A stretch of DNA of 64,000 nt from CBFHMJ01 sp965656875 (GTDB taxonomy: Bacteria > Pseudomonadota > Gammaproteobacteria > Enterobacterales > Alteromonadaceae), in NCBI GenBank assembly GCA_965656875.1, contig CBFHMJ010000025.1, positions 62,001 to 126,000 on the forward strand, in the 5' to 3' direction. Below, piece by piece: positions 1-7,637 of this stretch (its first letter is position 1; each line of letters starts with the position of its first letter). The position numbers were made by a program, and so were the translations under genes. The notes under the pieces are model-generated. The model did not search any database. It was not told where the DNA came from and saw only the letters and a program-made list of their open reading frames with translations.

Positions 1-634
1 GTAGCATCAACATAAATGAAGACATCATGATTAAGGCACCCGCAACGATTGCAAAAATCGTTAACGGCAAGAGGTTGATCAGACAAGCGATCAAGCTGAC
101 TTTAAACATCGTCCCTATTCGACGCTCATCGGTGAACCAGGCAACGGGTAAGGTATAGAAAAATAACATGGTGTAGAACACCACACTGGTGAAGATTAAT
201 AAAACAGCGCCTGAGTCGGGTTCTGTTCCAGCTTCCAGTGATTCTTGCAAGGACGTCATTGATGACTCTAACCCGCCACTGAGCAATAAACTCCCCAACA
301 GATTAATAACAGACAGCGTTACTATCACTGGCACTTTTCGTTTATCTTTTAATGCGATCCAGACATCAGAAGAACGAATAGGCTGTTCATACATAGCTCC
401 CACTATCATGGTGTAAATACCACACGCGAAAAACTGTGCAAAAATGGCAATAACCGGCGTAAAAATGATGGAAGCCTGCCCAAGTAATGTTCCTAACAGG
501 AACGGCATAATCTGAAGCATCATGTACAGGAAACATACACCAACAAACGTACCGAAGTTCCCCTGAAGAATTCGCCACGCCTGCCCCATCCAGCGAAATA
601 CGGATAACGCAGGTGTTCGATTGATTTTAAGCAT
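1..634 (-). CDS. Partial multi-pass membrane protein, BPSS1780-like
   Basis: An open frame reads leftward from ATG at 634 (MLKINRTPALSVFRWMGQAW) to the window edge, giving 211 codons without a stop; the 3' end lies outside. The visible part has an amphipathic N-terminus, then hydrophobic segments near residues 28-75, 100-120, 140-165 and 180-211, with a short polar loop after the second. The N-terminal W-x-x-AWRILQGNFGTF pattern resembles the BPSS1780 family of uncharacterised inner-membrane proteins. That family assignment is from memory of the pattern and is tentative. No function is known. The gene follows the metH terminator and is probably transcribed separately. Confidence 0.6.
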   Translation of the reverse strand, partial: MLKINRTPALSVFRWMGQAWRILQGNFGTFVGVCFLYMMLQIMPFLLGTLLGQASIIFTPVIAIFAQFFACGIYTMIVGAMYEQPIRSSDVWIALKDKRKVPVIVTLSVINLLGSLLLSGGLESSMTSLQESLEAGTEPDSGAVLLIFTSVVFYTMLFFYTLPVAWFTDERRIGTMFKVSLIACLINLLPLTIFAIVAGALIMMSSFMLML

Positions 635-658
635 AAAGACCGCTAAACGTTGCAAATG

Positions 659-714
659 AAAAAACCCCGGTATGATATAGAAATTCATATCGAATAACTA
701 TCTACCGAGGTTTT
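659..714 (-). terminator. Terminator of the metA-metH operon
   Basis: Read on the minus strand, AAAACCTCGGTA pairs with TACCGGGGTTTT (one G-U wobble) around a loop of about 30 nt and ends in a run of T. It lies 120 bp beyond the metH(C) stop. The stem closely resembles the recA terminator at 5720-5753. Confidence 0.65.
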
Positions 715-833
715 CTATTGAGTTCCAATGCGTGTTGAACGCTTTGAATGAAACATTGTTCGACTGCAACGGCATTCAGATAAGTTACCGCGACAGTCAT
801 TATCAGAGGTCTGCAACCTCTGATTTACTGCGT

Positions 834-3452
834 TTAATTCAGATTCGGTGCGAGCCAGGTTTCAGCATCCTTAATTGTCATCCCTTTACGAGCGGCGTAA
901 TCTTCCACCTGATCCTGCTTTATCTTAGCAACAGCAAAATATGCTGATTCAGGATGAGCGAAATACCAACCACTCACCGACGCTCCCGGCCACATGGCAT
1001 AACTTTCAGTTAAAGACATACCAATGTTTTCTTCCACCGACAGCAATGACCATATCGTTGCCTTTTCCGTATGTTCAGGACAAGCAGCGTAACCAGGTGC
1101 CGGACGAATTCCCTGATACTTCTCACGAATCAATCCATCGTTATCCAGCGTTTCATCAGATGCATATCCCCAATACTCTCGTCTGACTTTCATATGTAAA
1201 TATTCAGCCAGGGCTTCTGCCAAACGATCTGCAACCGCTTTTGCCATGATGCTATTGTAATCATCATGTTGATCTTCATACTGCTTTGCCAGTTCATCCG
1301 CACCAAAACCCGCCGTGACCGCAAATGCGCCGACGTAATCCTGAATACCTGAATCAGTGGGTGCTACATAATCTGACAAACATCGATTGAACTGTCCTGC
1401 TTTTTTCACGCCTTGCTGTCGTAAATGATGAAGCATGACCTCGTTACCTTGAGTATCTGTCACTGCAATATCATCACCGATACTGTTGGCCGGAAATAAA
1501 CCATATACGGCTTTGGCACCAAATAGTTTATTCGCAACAACACGATCCAACAGTGCATTCGCATCTTCGTACAAGGTTCTTGCCTGTTCACCTACGATCT
1601 TATGATCCAAAATCGCCGGGAACTTACCGCTTAACTGCCAGGTCATGAAGAAAGGCGTCCAGTCGATAAAATCACGTAACGTCTGAATATCAATATCGTC
1701 GAAGACTTCCACACCCAGTTTTGCTGGTTTTGGTGGCTGATAGTTTGTCCAGTCCGGTTCAAACTTATTTGCTCTGGCTTGTTCCAGTGTAACCAGCTCA
1801 GATTTACGATATTTATCTTCGTATTGTTTGATGGTTCGGGTGTAATCCTGCTCCAAATTCTTCACAAAAGGCGCTTTCAAATCAGCATTCAACAAACTAC
1901 TTACCACAGAAACACTGCGCGATGCATTCGGTACATAAACAACTGGCTCTTCGTAATGAGGATTAATTTTTAATGCTGTGTGTGCTTTAGACGTCGTCGC
2001 TCCACCGATCATCAGCGGTAAATTCATTCCTGTTCGCGTCATTTCCTTTGCTACGTGAACCATTTCATCCAGGCTCGGCGTGATAAGACCGGATAAACCG
2101 ATCACATCAGCATTGACCTCTTTGGCCGTTTGCAAAATCTTTTCACTGGGCACCATTACCCCCAGGTCAACCACTTCGTAGTTGTTACACTGGAGAACAA
2201 CACCCACAATATTCTTACCAATGTCGTGTACATCACCTTTCACCGTTGCCAGAATAACAACGCCATTCGATTTCCCCGCCTGTTTTTCGGCATTTATGAA
2301 CGGTTCCAGGTAAGCGACTGCTTTTTTCATCACTCGCGCCGATTTGACCACTTGTGGCAAGAACATTTTGCCCTCACCAAATAAGTCACCGACGACGTTC
2401 ATCCCGTCCATTAACGGGCCTTCGATAACCTGAATAGCGCGACCCAGTTGTTGTCTGGCTTCTTCGGTATCTTCCTCAATAAATTCAGTCAATCCTTTAA
2501 CCAGTGCGTACTCAAGTCGTTTTGTAACTTCATACTGACGCCATTCCAGGTTTTCTTTCGCATTCTCAGTCTTTTTACCGTTGTATTTCGGCGCAATATC
2601 AACAAGCCGTTCAGTTGCATCTTCGCGACGATTAAGAATAACGTCTTCAACACGCTCTCTCAGCTCTTCAGGAATATCATCATAAACGGCCAGCTGACCT
2701 GCATTGACGATCCCCATGTCCATACCCGCTGCAATTGCGTGATACAAAAACACCGAATGCATCGCTTCACGAACCGGATTGTTTCCTCGAAATGAAAAAG
2801 AAATATTGGAAACACCGCCCGACACTCTGACATACGGCAGATGCTGCTTAATACGAGCCGTAGCACGAATAAAATCTCGACCGTAATTATCATGCTCTGC
2901 AATACCCGTTGCTACAGCAAAAATATTCGGATCAAAGATAATATCTTCTGGCGGAAAACCGACTTCATCAACCAACACTCGATAAGAACGCTCACAGATT
3001 TCAAACTTGCGATCTTCTGTATCGGCCTGGCCAGTCTCATCAAACGCCATTACCACAACAGCAGCACCATAACGTTTAACCAGTCGTGCCTGATGCATGA
3101 AAGCTTCCTGGCCTTCTTTCAGTGAAATTGAGTTGACAATGGCTTTACCCTGAACGCACTTCAGACCGGCTTCCAGCACCGTCCATTTTGACGAGTCCAG
3201 CATGATTGGTACACGAGCAATATCCGGCTCGCCAGCAATCAGATTCAGAAAAGTTGTCATCGCGGCTTCTGAATCAAGCATGGCTTCATCCATGTTGATA
3301 TCAATAATTTGCGCCCCGTTTTCAACCTGATGCCTTGCAACATCTAAAGCTTCTTCGTATTGCTCTTCAAGGATTAGCCGTTTGAATTTAGCAGAGCCGG
3401 TAACATTGGTTCGCTCACCAACATTAATAAAAGTTGCAACTTGTTGAGTCAT
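834..3452 (-). CDS. metH: Methionine synthase, folate/cobalamin/AdoMet modules (C-terminal part of split MetH)
   Basis: This 872-residue protein carries the last three modules of cobalamin-dependent methionine synthase. The pterin-binding domain spans about residues 1-300 and opens with FINVGERTNVTGSAKF. The helical cap and B12-binding Rossmann domain span about 310-540; DVHDIG at 407-412 has His409 as the expected lower cobalt ligand. The AdoMet reactivation domain spans about 550-872 and contains the RPAPGYAACPEHTEK motif. The homocysteine-activating module is absent and is encoded by the preceding gene, 11 nt upstream in another frame. The start ATG has a GGAG element in that 11-nt gap. 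Together the two products match the length of a single-chain MetH. They presumably act in trans to methylate homocysteine. Confidence 0.95.
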   Translation of the reverse strand: MTQQVATFINVGERTNVTGSAKFKRLILEEQYEEALDVARHQVENGAQIIDINMDEAMLDSEAAMTTFLNLIAGEPDIARVPIMLDSSKWTVLEAGLKCVQGKAIVNSISLKEGQEAFMHQARLVKRYGAAVVVMAFDETGQADTEDRKFEICERSYRVLVDEVGFPPEDIIFDPNIFAVATGIAEHDNYGRDFIRATARIKQHLPYVRVSGGVSNISFSFRGNNPVREAMHSVFLYHAIAAGMDMGIVNAGQLAVYDDIPEELRERVEDVILNRREDATERLVDIAPKYNGKKTENAKENLEWRQYEVTKRLEYALVKGLTEFIEEDTEEARQQLGRAIQVIEGPLMDGMNVVGDLFGEGKMFLPQVVKSARVMKKAVAYLEPFINAEKQAGKSNGVVILATVKGDVHDIGKNIVGVVLQCNNYEVVDLGVMVPSEKILQTAKEVNADVIGLSGLITPSLDEMVHVAKEMTRTGMNLPLMIGGATTSKAHTALKINPHYEEPVVYVPNASRSVSVVSSLLNADLKAPFVKNLEQDYTRTIKQYEDKYRKSELVTLEQARANKFEPDWTNYQPPKPAKLGVEVFDDIDIQTLRDFIDWTPFFMTWQLSGKFPAILDHKIVGEQARTLYEDANALLDRVVANKLFGAKAVYGLFPANSIGDDIAVTDTQGNEVMLHHLRQQGVKKAGQFNRCLSDYVAPTDSGIQDYVGAFAVTAGFGADELAKQYEDQHDDYNSIMAKAVADRLAEALAEYLHMKVRREYWGYASDETLDNDGLIREKYQGIRPAPGYAACPEHTEKATIWSLLSVEENIGMSLTESYAMWPGASVSGWYFAHPESAYFAVAKIKQDQVEDYAARKGMTIKDAETWLAPNLN

Positions 3453-3463
3453 ATACAGCTCCG

Positions 3464-4528
3464 CTATCCCAGGTTATAGGGTTCAAGCCCGGATAAACGC
3501 ATTACCGGTTCGTGCGATGGTTTAGTTCTTGGGGCGATATGTTTGACTCGTTGTGCCAGCACTCGAATATGATCCGGAGTCGTACCACAGCAACCGCCAA
3601 CCAGATTCAGAAAACCGGATTCAGCCCACTCCTGAAGATCGTCGGCCATCATATCGGGTCCTAAATCATATTCACCTAATTCATTCGGTAAACCCGCATT
3701 CGGATGCGCAGAAACATAGACTTCACATACTCGGGATAACTCTGCTACGTACTGACGCAGTAAGTCAGGCCCTAATGCACAATTAAGTCCGAATACGACA
3801 GGCTCCAGATGACGCAATGAATTATAAAAAGCCTCTGTTGTTTGCCCTGATAATGTTCGTCCTGATGCATCCGTAATCGTGCCAGATATCATCACTGGCA
3901 GCCTGACACCACGATTTTCAAACACATTCATCACGGCGAAACCTGCAGCCTTCGCGTTTAATGTATCGAATATTGTTTCAATCAGAAGAATATCCGCGCC
4001 TCCGTCAATCAGCCCTTCAGCAGCTTCAGTGTAAGCCTCAACCAGCTCATCAAAGTCAACATTTCGTAACGCCGCATTATTCACATCAGGAGAAATAGAA
4101 GCCGTCCGATTGGTTGGCCCCAACACACCTGCTATGAAGATTTCCCGCGCAGGATTATCTTTTCTGAACGTCTCTACAGCGGCCACAGCAACCTGAGTCG
4201 CCTTTTCGTTATATTCACGGGCCATGTGTTCCATTTCATAGTCAGCAAGCGCAATCGAAGTAGAGTTGAATGTATTAGTCAGAATGATGTCAGCCCCGGC
4301 TTCCATATAATCAATATGAATTTGCTTGATAATGTCAGGCTGAGTAATCGCCAACAGATCGTTGTTACCCTTCAATTGACATGACCAGTCGACAAATCGC
4401 TCTCCTCGAAAATCCTCTTCTTCAAGCTTGTGAGATTGGATCATCGTGCCCATTGCACCATCAAGAATCAGGATGCGTTGTTGTAATGCCTGTTCCAGTC
4501 GGTCATTGACTGACGATGTAGAAGTCAT
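3464..4528 (-). CDS. metH: Homocysteine S-methyltransferase module of methionine synthase (N-terminal part of split MetH)
   Basis: This 354-residue protein corresponds to the zinc-dependent homocysteine-binding barrel of MetH. The zinc ligands are visible as Cys250 in GLNCALG and Cys313/Cys314 in GGCCGTTP, at almost the same spacing as in E. coli MetH. The protein ends LSGLEPYNLG, which is the linker before the folate module in single-chain enzymes. It lacks folate and B12 domains, so it must pass the methyl group via the separate 872-residue partner encoded 11 nt downstream. It follows metA by 29 bp in the same operon. A stand-alone homocysteine methyltransferase using another methyl donor is less likely, given the tight coupling. 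Confidence 0.92.
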   Translation of the reverse strand: MTSTSSVNDRLEQALQQRILILDGAMGTMIQSHKLEEEDFRGERFVDWSCQLKGNNDLLAITQPDIIKQIHIDYMEAGADIILTNTFNSTSIALADYEMEHMAREYNEKATQVAVAAVETFRKDNPAREIFIAGVLGPTNRTASISPDVNNAALRNVDFDELVEAYTEAAEGLIDGGADILLIETIFDTLNAKAAGFAVMNVFENRGVRLPVMISGTITDASGRTLSGQTTEAFYNSLRHLEPVVFGLNCALGPDLLRQYVAELSRVCEVYVSAHPNAGLPNELGEYDLGPDMMADDLQEWAESGFLNLVGGCCGTTPDHIRVLAQRVKHIAPRTKPSHEPVMRLSGLEPYNLG

Positions 4529-4557
4529 ATGAATTCTCTCTTAAAAATTCAGATAGC

Positions 4558-5502
4558 TCAGGACACACGCTTAACAGCGTTTGGGTCTGAGCGACTATTT
4601 AAGTGATACGGCGTTTCCTGATAAACAAAGTAGTTGAGCCAGTTGCTCATTAATAAATAAGCATGAGCGCGCCAGGTCTTCATTGGTTCGCTATCAGGGT
4701 TGTCATTCGGATAGTAATTTCGAGGGATCGTTGGTAATAAACCAGCGTCTTTATCTCGGCAATATTCTTTGTGGATGGTCAGTCGTTCATATTCGGGATG
4801 CCCGGTAATAAAGACTTTACGATGAGATGGATCACACATCAGGTATGCTCCCACTTCATCTGACTGAGCCAGAATTTTAAGATCGGTCTTAGCCGCAATT
4901 TCTTCCGGGTCCAGTTGCGCATAGCGAGAGTGAGGCACCCAAAAATAGTCATCAAAACCACGCGTTAGCTGTTCATGAAAATACTGCGTTTTATGAAGAT
5001 AAACACCGCTAAACTTGTCATCTCTGATCTGTTTATTTAAGCCGTAATGATGGTATAACGCAGCAAATACAGACCAACAAAGAAACAGTGTGGATGTTGC
5101 ATGAGTTTCAGCCCAGTCAAGCACTTCAACCAGCTGAGGCCAGTAAGTCACTTTTTCATACGGTAAACGTCCAAGAGGCGCACCAGTGATGATCAAGCCA
5201 TCATATTGATATTGCTTAACCGATGAGAAGTAGTGATAAAAAGTGTTTAGATGATTTTCAGGCGTATGTTTTGATTCATGTTGATCAAGTCTCAACAAAT
5301 CAACACTAACTTGCAGCGGAGTGTTCGCCAACAGACGAATAATCTGAATCTCTGTTTCAACCTTATTCGGCATCAGATTCAAAATCGCAACTTTTAACGG
5401 CCGGATATCCTGGTTCACAGCGCGTGTTTCAGGCATCACAAACACATTTTCGAGTTTTAGTGCCTCAATTGCGGGAAGATCGTCTTTAACTTTTATTGGC
5501 AT
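4558..5502 (-). CDS. metA: Homoserine O-succinyltransferase
   Basis: MetA acylates homoserine to start methionine synthesis. The 314-residue protein has the nucleophile Cys142 (LFLCWSVFAAL) and the His235/Glu237 pair (ITGHPEYE). Residue 111 is Gly (ITGAPLG), the residue associated with succinyl-CoA rather than acetyl-CoA use in this family, so succinyltransferase is the better name. It is the first gene of a three-gene operon with the two metH halves. A MetJ-type box lies about 75-90 bp upstream. Its presence implies a MetB/MetC or MetZ route elsewhere in the genome. Confidence 0.95.
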   Translation of the reverse strand: MPIKVKDDLPAIEALKLENVFVMPETRAVNQDIRPLKVAILNLMPNKVETEIQIIRLLANTPLQVSVDLLRLDQHESKHTPENHLNTFYHYFSSVKQYQYDGLIITGAPLGRLPYEKVTYWPQLVEVLDWAETHATSTLFLCWSVFAALYHHYGLNKQIRDDKFSGVYLHKTQYFHEQLTRGFDDYFWVPHSRYAQLDPEEIAAKTDLKILAQSDEVGAYLMCDPSHRKVFITGHPEYERLTIHKEYCRDKDAGLLPTIPRNYYPNDNPDSEPMKTWRAHAYLLMSNWLNYFVYQETPYHLNSRSDPNAVKRVS

Positions 5503-5575
5503 GAGTGTTCAGGAAGTCAGGTTGATTCAATATAGTGACACACTTTGAACCATACCCCTGGACATGTCAATATCC

Positions 5576-5591
5576 AGATGTTTAGACGTCT
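5576..5591 (-). promoter_or_regulatory. Candidate MetJ operator upstream of metA
   Basis: Two adjacent 8-bp units read AGATGTTT and AGACGTCT. The second is a perfect match to the MetJ box consensus and the first matches at six of eight positions. The perfect unit is embedded in the palindrome TTTAGACGTCTAAA at 5581-5594. MetJ binds at least two tandem boxes, and the methionine operon starts downstream. MetJ itself is not in the window, so the regulator is inferred. Confidence 0.55.
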
Positions 5592-5719
5592 AAAATTAAT
5601 TTAACTGCACTACTTTTTATAACGTTTAGTCTCGTTTTTTTGACTGATATCTCCCTTTGATAAACCGAGAGCCGCTATATTGTTTTTAAAGTCGTTTAAA
5701 ATCCCCCGGCATTTAAACG

Positions 5720-5753
5720 AAAAAACCCCGGTAAATAACTTACCAGGGTTTCT
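5720..5753 (-). terminator. recA terminator
   Basis: On the minus strand AACCCTGGTA pairs with TACCGGGGTT (one wobble) around a 7-nt loop, followed by a T run. It sits about 95 bp past the recA stop. Confidence 0.75.
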
Positions 5754-5846
5754 AATTGCGATGCTGTTAATGCTAATAACGCTGTTAGCAGCAAGTCTAA
5801 GGCACTTACTTTGCAGAAAGCTCTATAGAAGCCTCAATAAATCGCT

Positions 5847-6881
5847 TTATAGTTCTTGCTCTTCAGGCGTATCTTCTTCACTTTCTGGTTTTGGTTTAAC
5901 CAGTAACATTGCCCGTAATGTACTTTCGATTTCGTTAGCAATATCCAGATTCTCAGCCAGGAACTTCATACTGTTGTTCTTACCCTGACCAATTTTGTCG
6001 CCTTTATAGCTGTACCAGGCACCTGCTTTATCAACCAATTTATGTTTAACACCAAGGTCGATAAGCTCACCCATTTTTGCAATACCTTTACCATACATGA
6101 TGATAAATTCAGCTTGTTTAAACGGCGGCGATACTTTGTTCTTCACTACTTTTACGCGAGTTTCGTTACCAACCACTTCGTCGCCATCTTTTAATGAGCC
6201 AATGCGACGAATATCAAGACGAACTGAGGCGTAGAATTTCAGTGCATTACCACCCGTTGTGGTTTCAGGGTTGCCGAACATCACACCAATCTTCATACGA
6301 ATCTGGTTAATGAAGATACACATAGTGTTCGAACGTTTCAGATTACCCGTTAGCTTACGAAGCGCCTGAGACATCAAACGAGCCTGCAAACCAACATGAG
6401 AGTCCCCCATCTCACCTTCAATCTCAGCTTTCGGTGTCAATGCGGCTACGGAATCAACAATGATAAGATCGACAGCACCTGAACGAACCAGCATGTCACA
6501 GATTTCAAGCGCCTGCTCACCAGTATCTGGCTGTGAAACTAATAAGTTTTCAATATCAACACCCAGTTTTTCTGCATAAACCGGATCAAGCGCATGCTCC
6601 GCATCAATAAACGCACAGGTTTTGCCCATTTTCTGAGCTTCAGCAACCGTCTGTAATGTAAGTGTTGTTTTACCCGATGATTCTGGCCCGTAAATCTCAA
6701 TAACACGACCTACAGGTAAACCACCGATACCCAATGCAATGTCCAGTCCTAAAGAACCGGTAGAAACTGCTTCGATATCCATCCCTGAATTATCGCCCAG
6801 GCGCATAATTGAGCCTTTACCGAACTGACGTTCAATTTGAGTTAGCGCGGCACCGAGGGCTTTTTGCTTATCGTTATCCAT
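5847..6881 (-). CDS. recA: Recombinase RecA
   Basis: RecA forms filaments on single-stranded DNA, drives strand exchange and triggers LexA self-cleavage. The 344-residue protein has the Walker A motif GPESSGKTT at 65-73, the core motif around LLVSQPDTGEQALEI, the Walker B region VDLIIVDSVAAL, and an acidic C-terminal tail. Length and order are normal for the family. No recX follows; the next element is a terminator. Transcription starts from a promoter overlapped by a perfect SOS box at 6986-7001. pncC lies 133 bp upstream on the same strand, as in many gammaproteobacteria. Confidence 0.98.
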   Translation of the reverse strand: MDNDKQKALGAALTQIERQFGKGSIMRLGDNSGMDIEAVSTGSLGLDIALGIGGLPVGRVIEIYGPESSGKTTLTLQTVAEAQKMGKTCAFIDAEHALDPVYAEKLGVDIENLLVSQPDTGEQALEICDMLVRSGAVDLIIVDSVAALTPKAEIEGEMGDSHVGLQARLMSQALRKLTGNLKRSNTMCIFINQIRMKIGVMFGNPETTTGGNALKFYASVRLDIRRIGSLKDGDEVVGNETRVKVVKNKVSPPFKQAEFIIMYGKGIAKMGELIDLGVKHKLVDKAGAWYSYKGDKIGQGKNNSMKFLAENLDIANEIESTLRAMLLVKPKPESEEDTPEEQEL

Positions 6882-6979
6882 TCTATTCTCCAGAATCTGT
6901 TTAACAGGATTGGCTGATAAATTTGGCTTTTTGAACCAGATACAGTTTAAAATGAACTGGTTTCAACGTGATGCGGACA

Positions 6980-7007
6980 AGTATACTGTTTAATCGTACA
7001 GTATCAA
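6980..7007 (-). promoter_or_regulatory. recA sigma-70 promoter with LexA (SOS) box
   Basis: On the minus strand a -35 TTGATA (7002-7007) and -10 TATACT (6980-6985) are separated by 16 bp. The spacer (6986-7001) is exactly the 16-bp SOS core CTGT-N8-ACAG. The wider palindrome TACTGTTTAATCGTACAGTA (6984-7003) closely matches the E. coli recA operator. LexA binding would block RNA polymerase. Confidence 0.9.
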
Positions 7008-7014
7008 GCGTTTT

Positions 7015-7515
7015 TTAATTCTGTTCGTCGATTAATTTAAGTATTTCAGTAAGCGCATGATATATAGCGTTTTTTCTTACTTCCCCACGATCACCATCAA
7101 AAACCAGACACTGGGTAACTACTGTATGAGGTGTCGCAAACCCAAACCAAACAGTACCAACGGGTTTATGTTCTGAACCTCCGCCCGGTCCGGCAATGCC
7201 ACTCACCGCAATTGCAAAATCAGCCTTCGCTTTAAACTGACCACCTTGCGCCATTTGCGATACGACATCTTTGCTCACCGCACCATAAGTATCCAGAGCC
7301 ATCTGACTCACACCGACCAGTTCATTTTTAGCATTATTGCAGTAAGTCACGAAACATCGCTCCACATAAGCAGAACTACCTGGTATCTCTGTCAGTGCAT
7401 AAGAAATACCGCCACCTGTACATGACTCGACGGTGGTGATCGTCATTTTTTTATCGGATAATAGCGCCCCGATTTTCCGTGATTGTTCAATTATTTTACT
7501 ATCGAGATTCATCAT
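7015..7515 (-). CDS. pncC: Nicotinamide-nucleotide amidohydrolase PncC (CinA C-terminal family)
   Basis: PncC deamidates NMN to nicotinate mononucleotide in the pyridine nucleotide salvage cycle. The 166-residue protein is the stand-alone CinA C-terminal domain. It has the signature VESCTGGGISYALTEIPGSS near residues 29-48 and the glycine-rich GIAGPGGGSEHKPVGTVWF segment. It lacks the N-terminal molybdopterin-like CinA domain, as usual in proteobacteria. An AGAGGA element precedes the first ATG. It is divergent from mutS and lies directly upstream of the recA operator, so read-through into recA is possible. Confidence 0.93.
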   Translation of the reverse strand: MMNLDSKIIEQSRKIGALLSDKKMTITTVESCTGGGISYALTEIPGSSAYVERCFVTYCNNAKNELVGVSQMALDTYGAVSKDVVSQMAQGGQFKAKADFAIAVSGIAGPGGGSEHKPVGTVWFGFATPHTVVTQCLVFDGDRGEVRKNAIYHALTEILKLIDEQN

Positions 7516-7637
7516 TCACGTTAATCCTCTATAACAATTCTGATTTCTTAATCACTGAATCGTCGGATTGAAAGAACATAAGACAGATCCCCGGAAATAC
7601 ATCAATTATTGGTTTATCCGGGCAAGAACAGGAGAGC

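Larger units (their letters stand above)
5503..5846. other. Intergenic region between recA 3' end and metA
   Basis: These 344 bp hold the metA upstream region with a MetJ-type box (5576-5591) and the recA terminator (5720-5753). A minus-strand TTGACA occurs at 5565-5570, but no -10 with proper spacing is obvious. No coding sequence is supported. Confidence 0.6.

Noticed and set aside
387..578. 63-codon minus-strand frame inside the left-edge gene
   Set aside because: It is out of frame with the longer membrane-protein frame that opens at 634 and runs off the window.
3453..3463. Frameshift explanation for the split metH
   Set aside because: The halves are separated by a stop, an 11-nt spacer with GGAG and an ATG exactly at the domain linker, which is more consistent with two real genes than an error.
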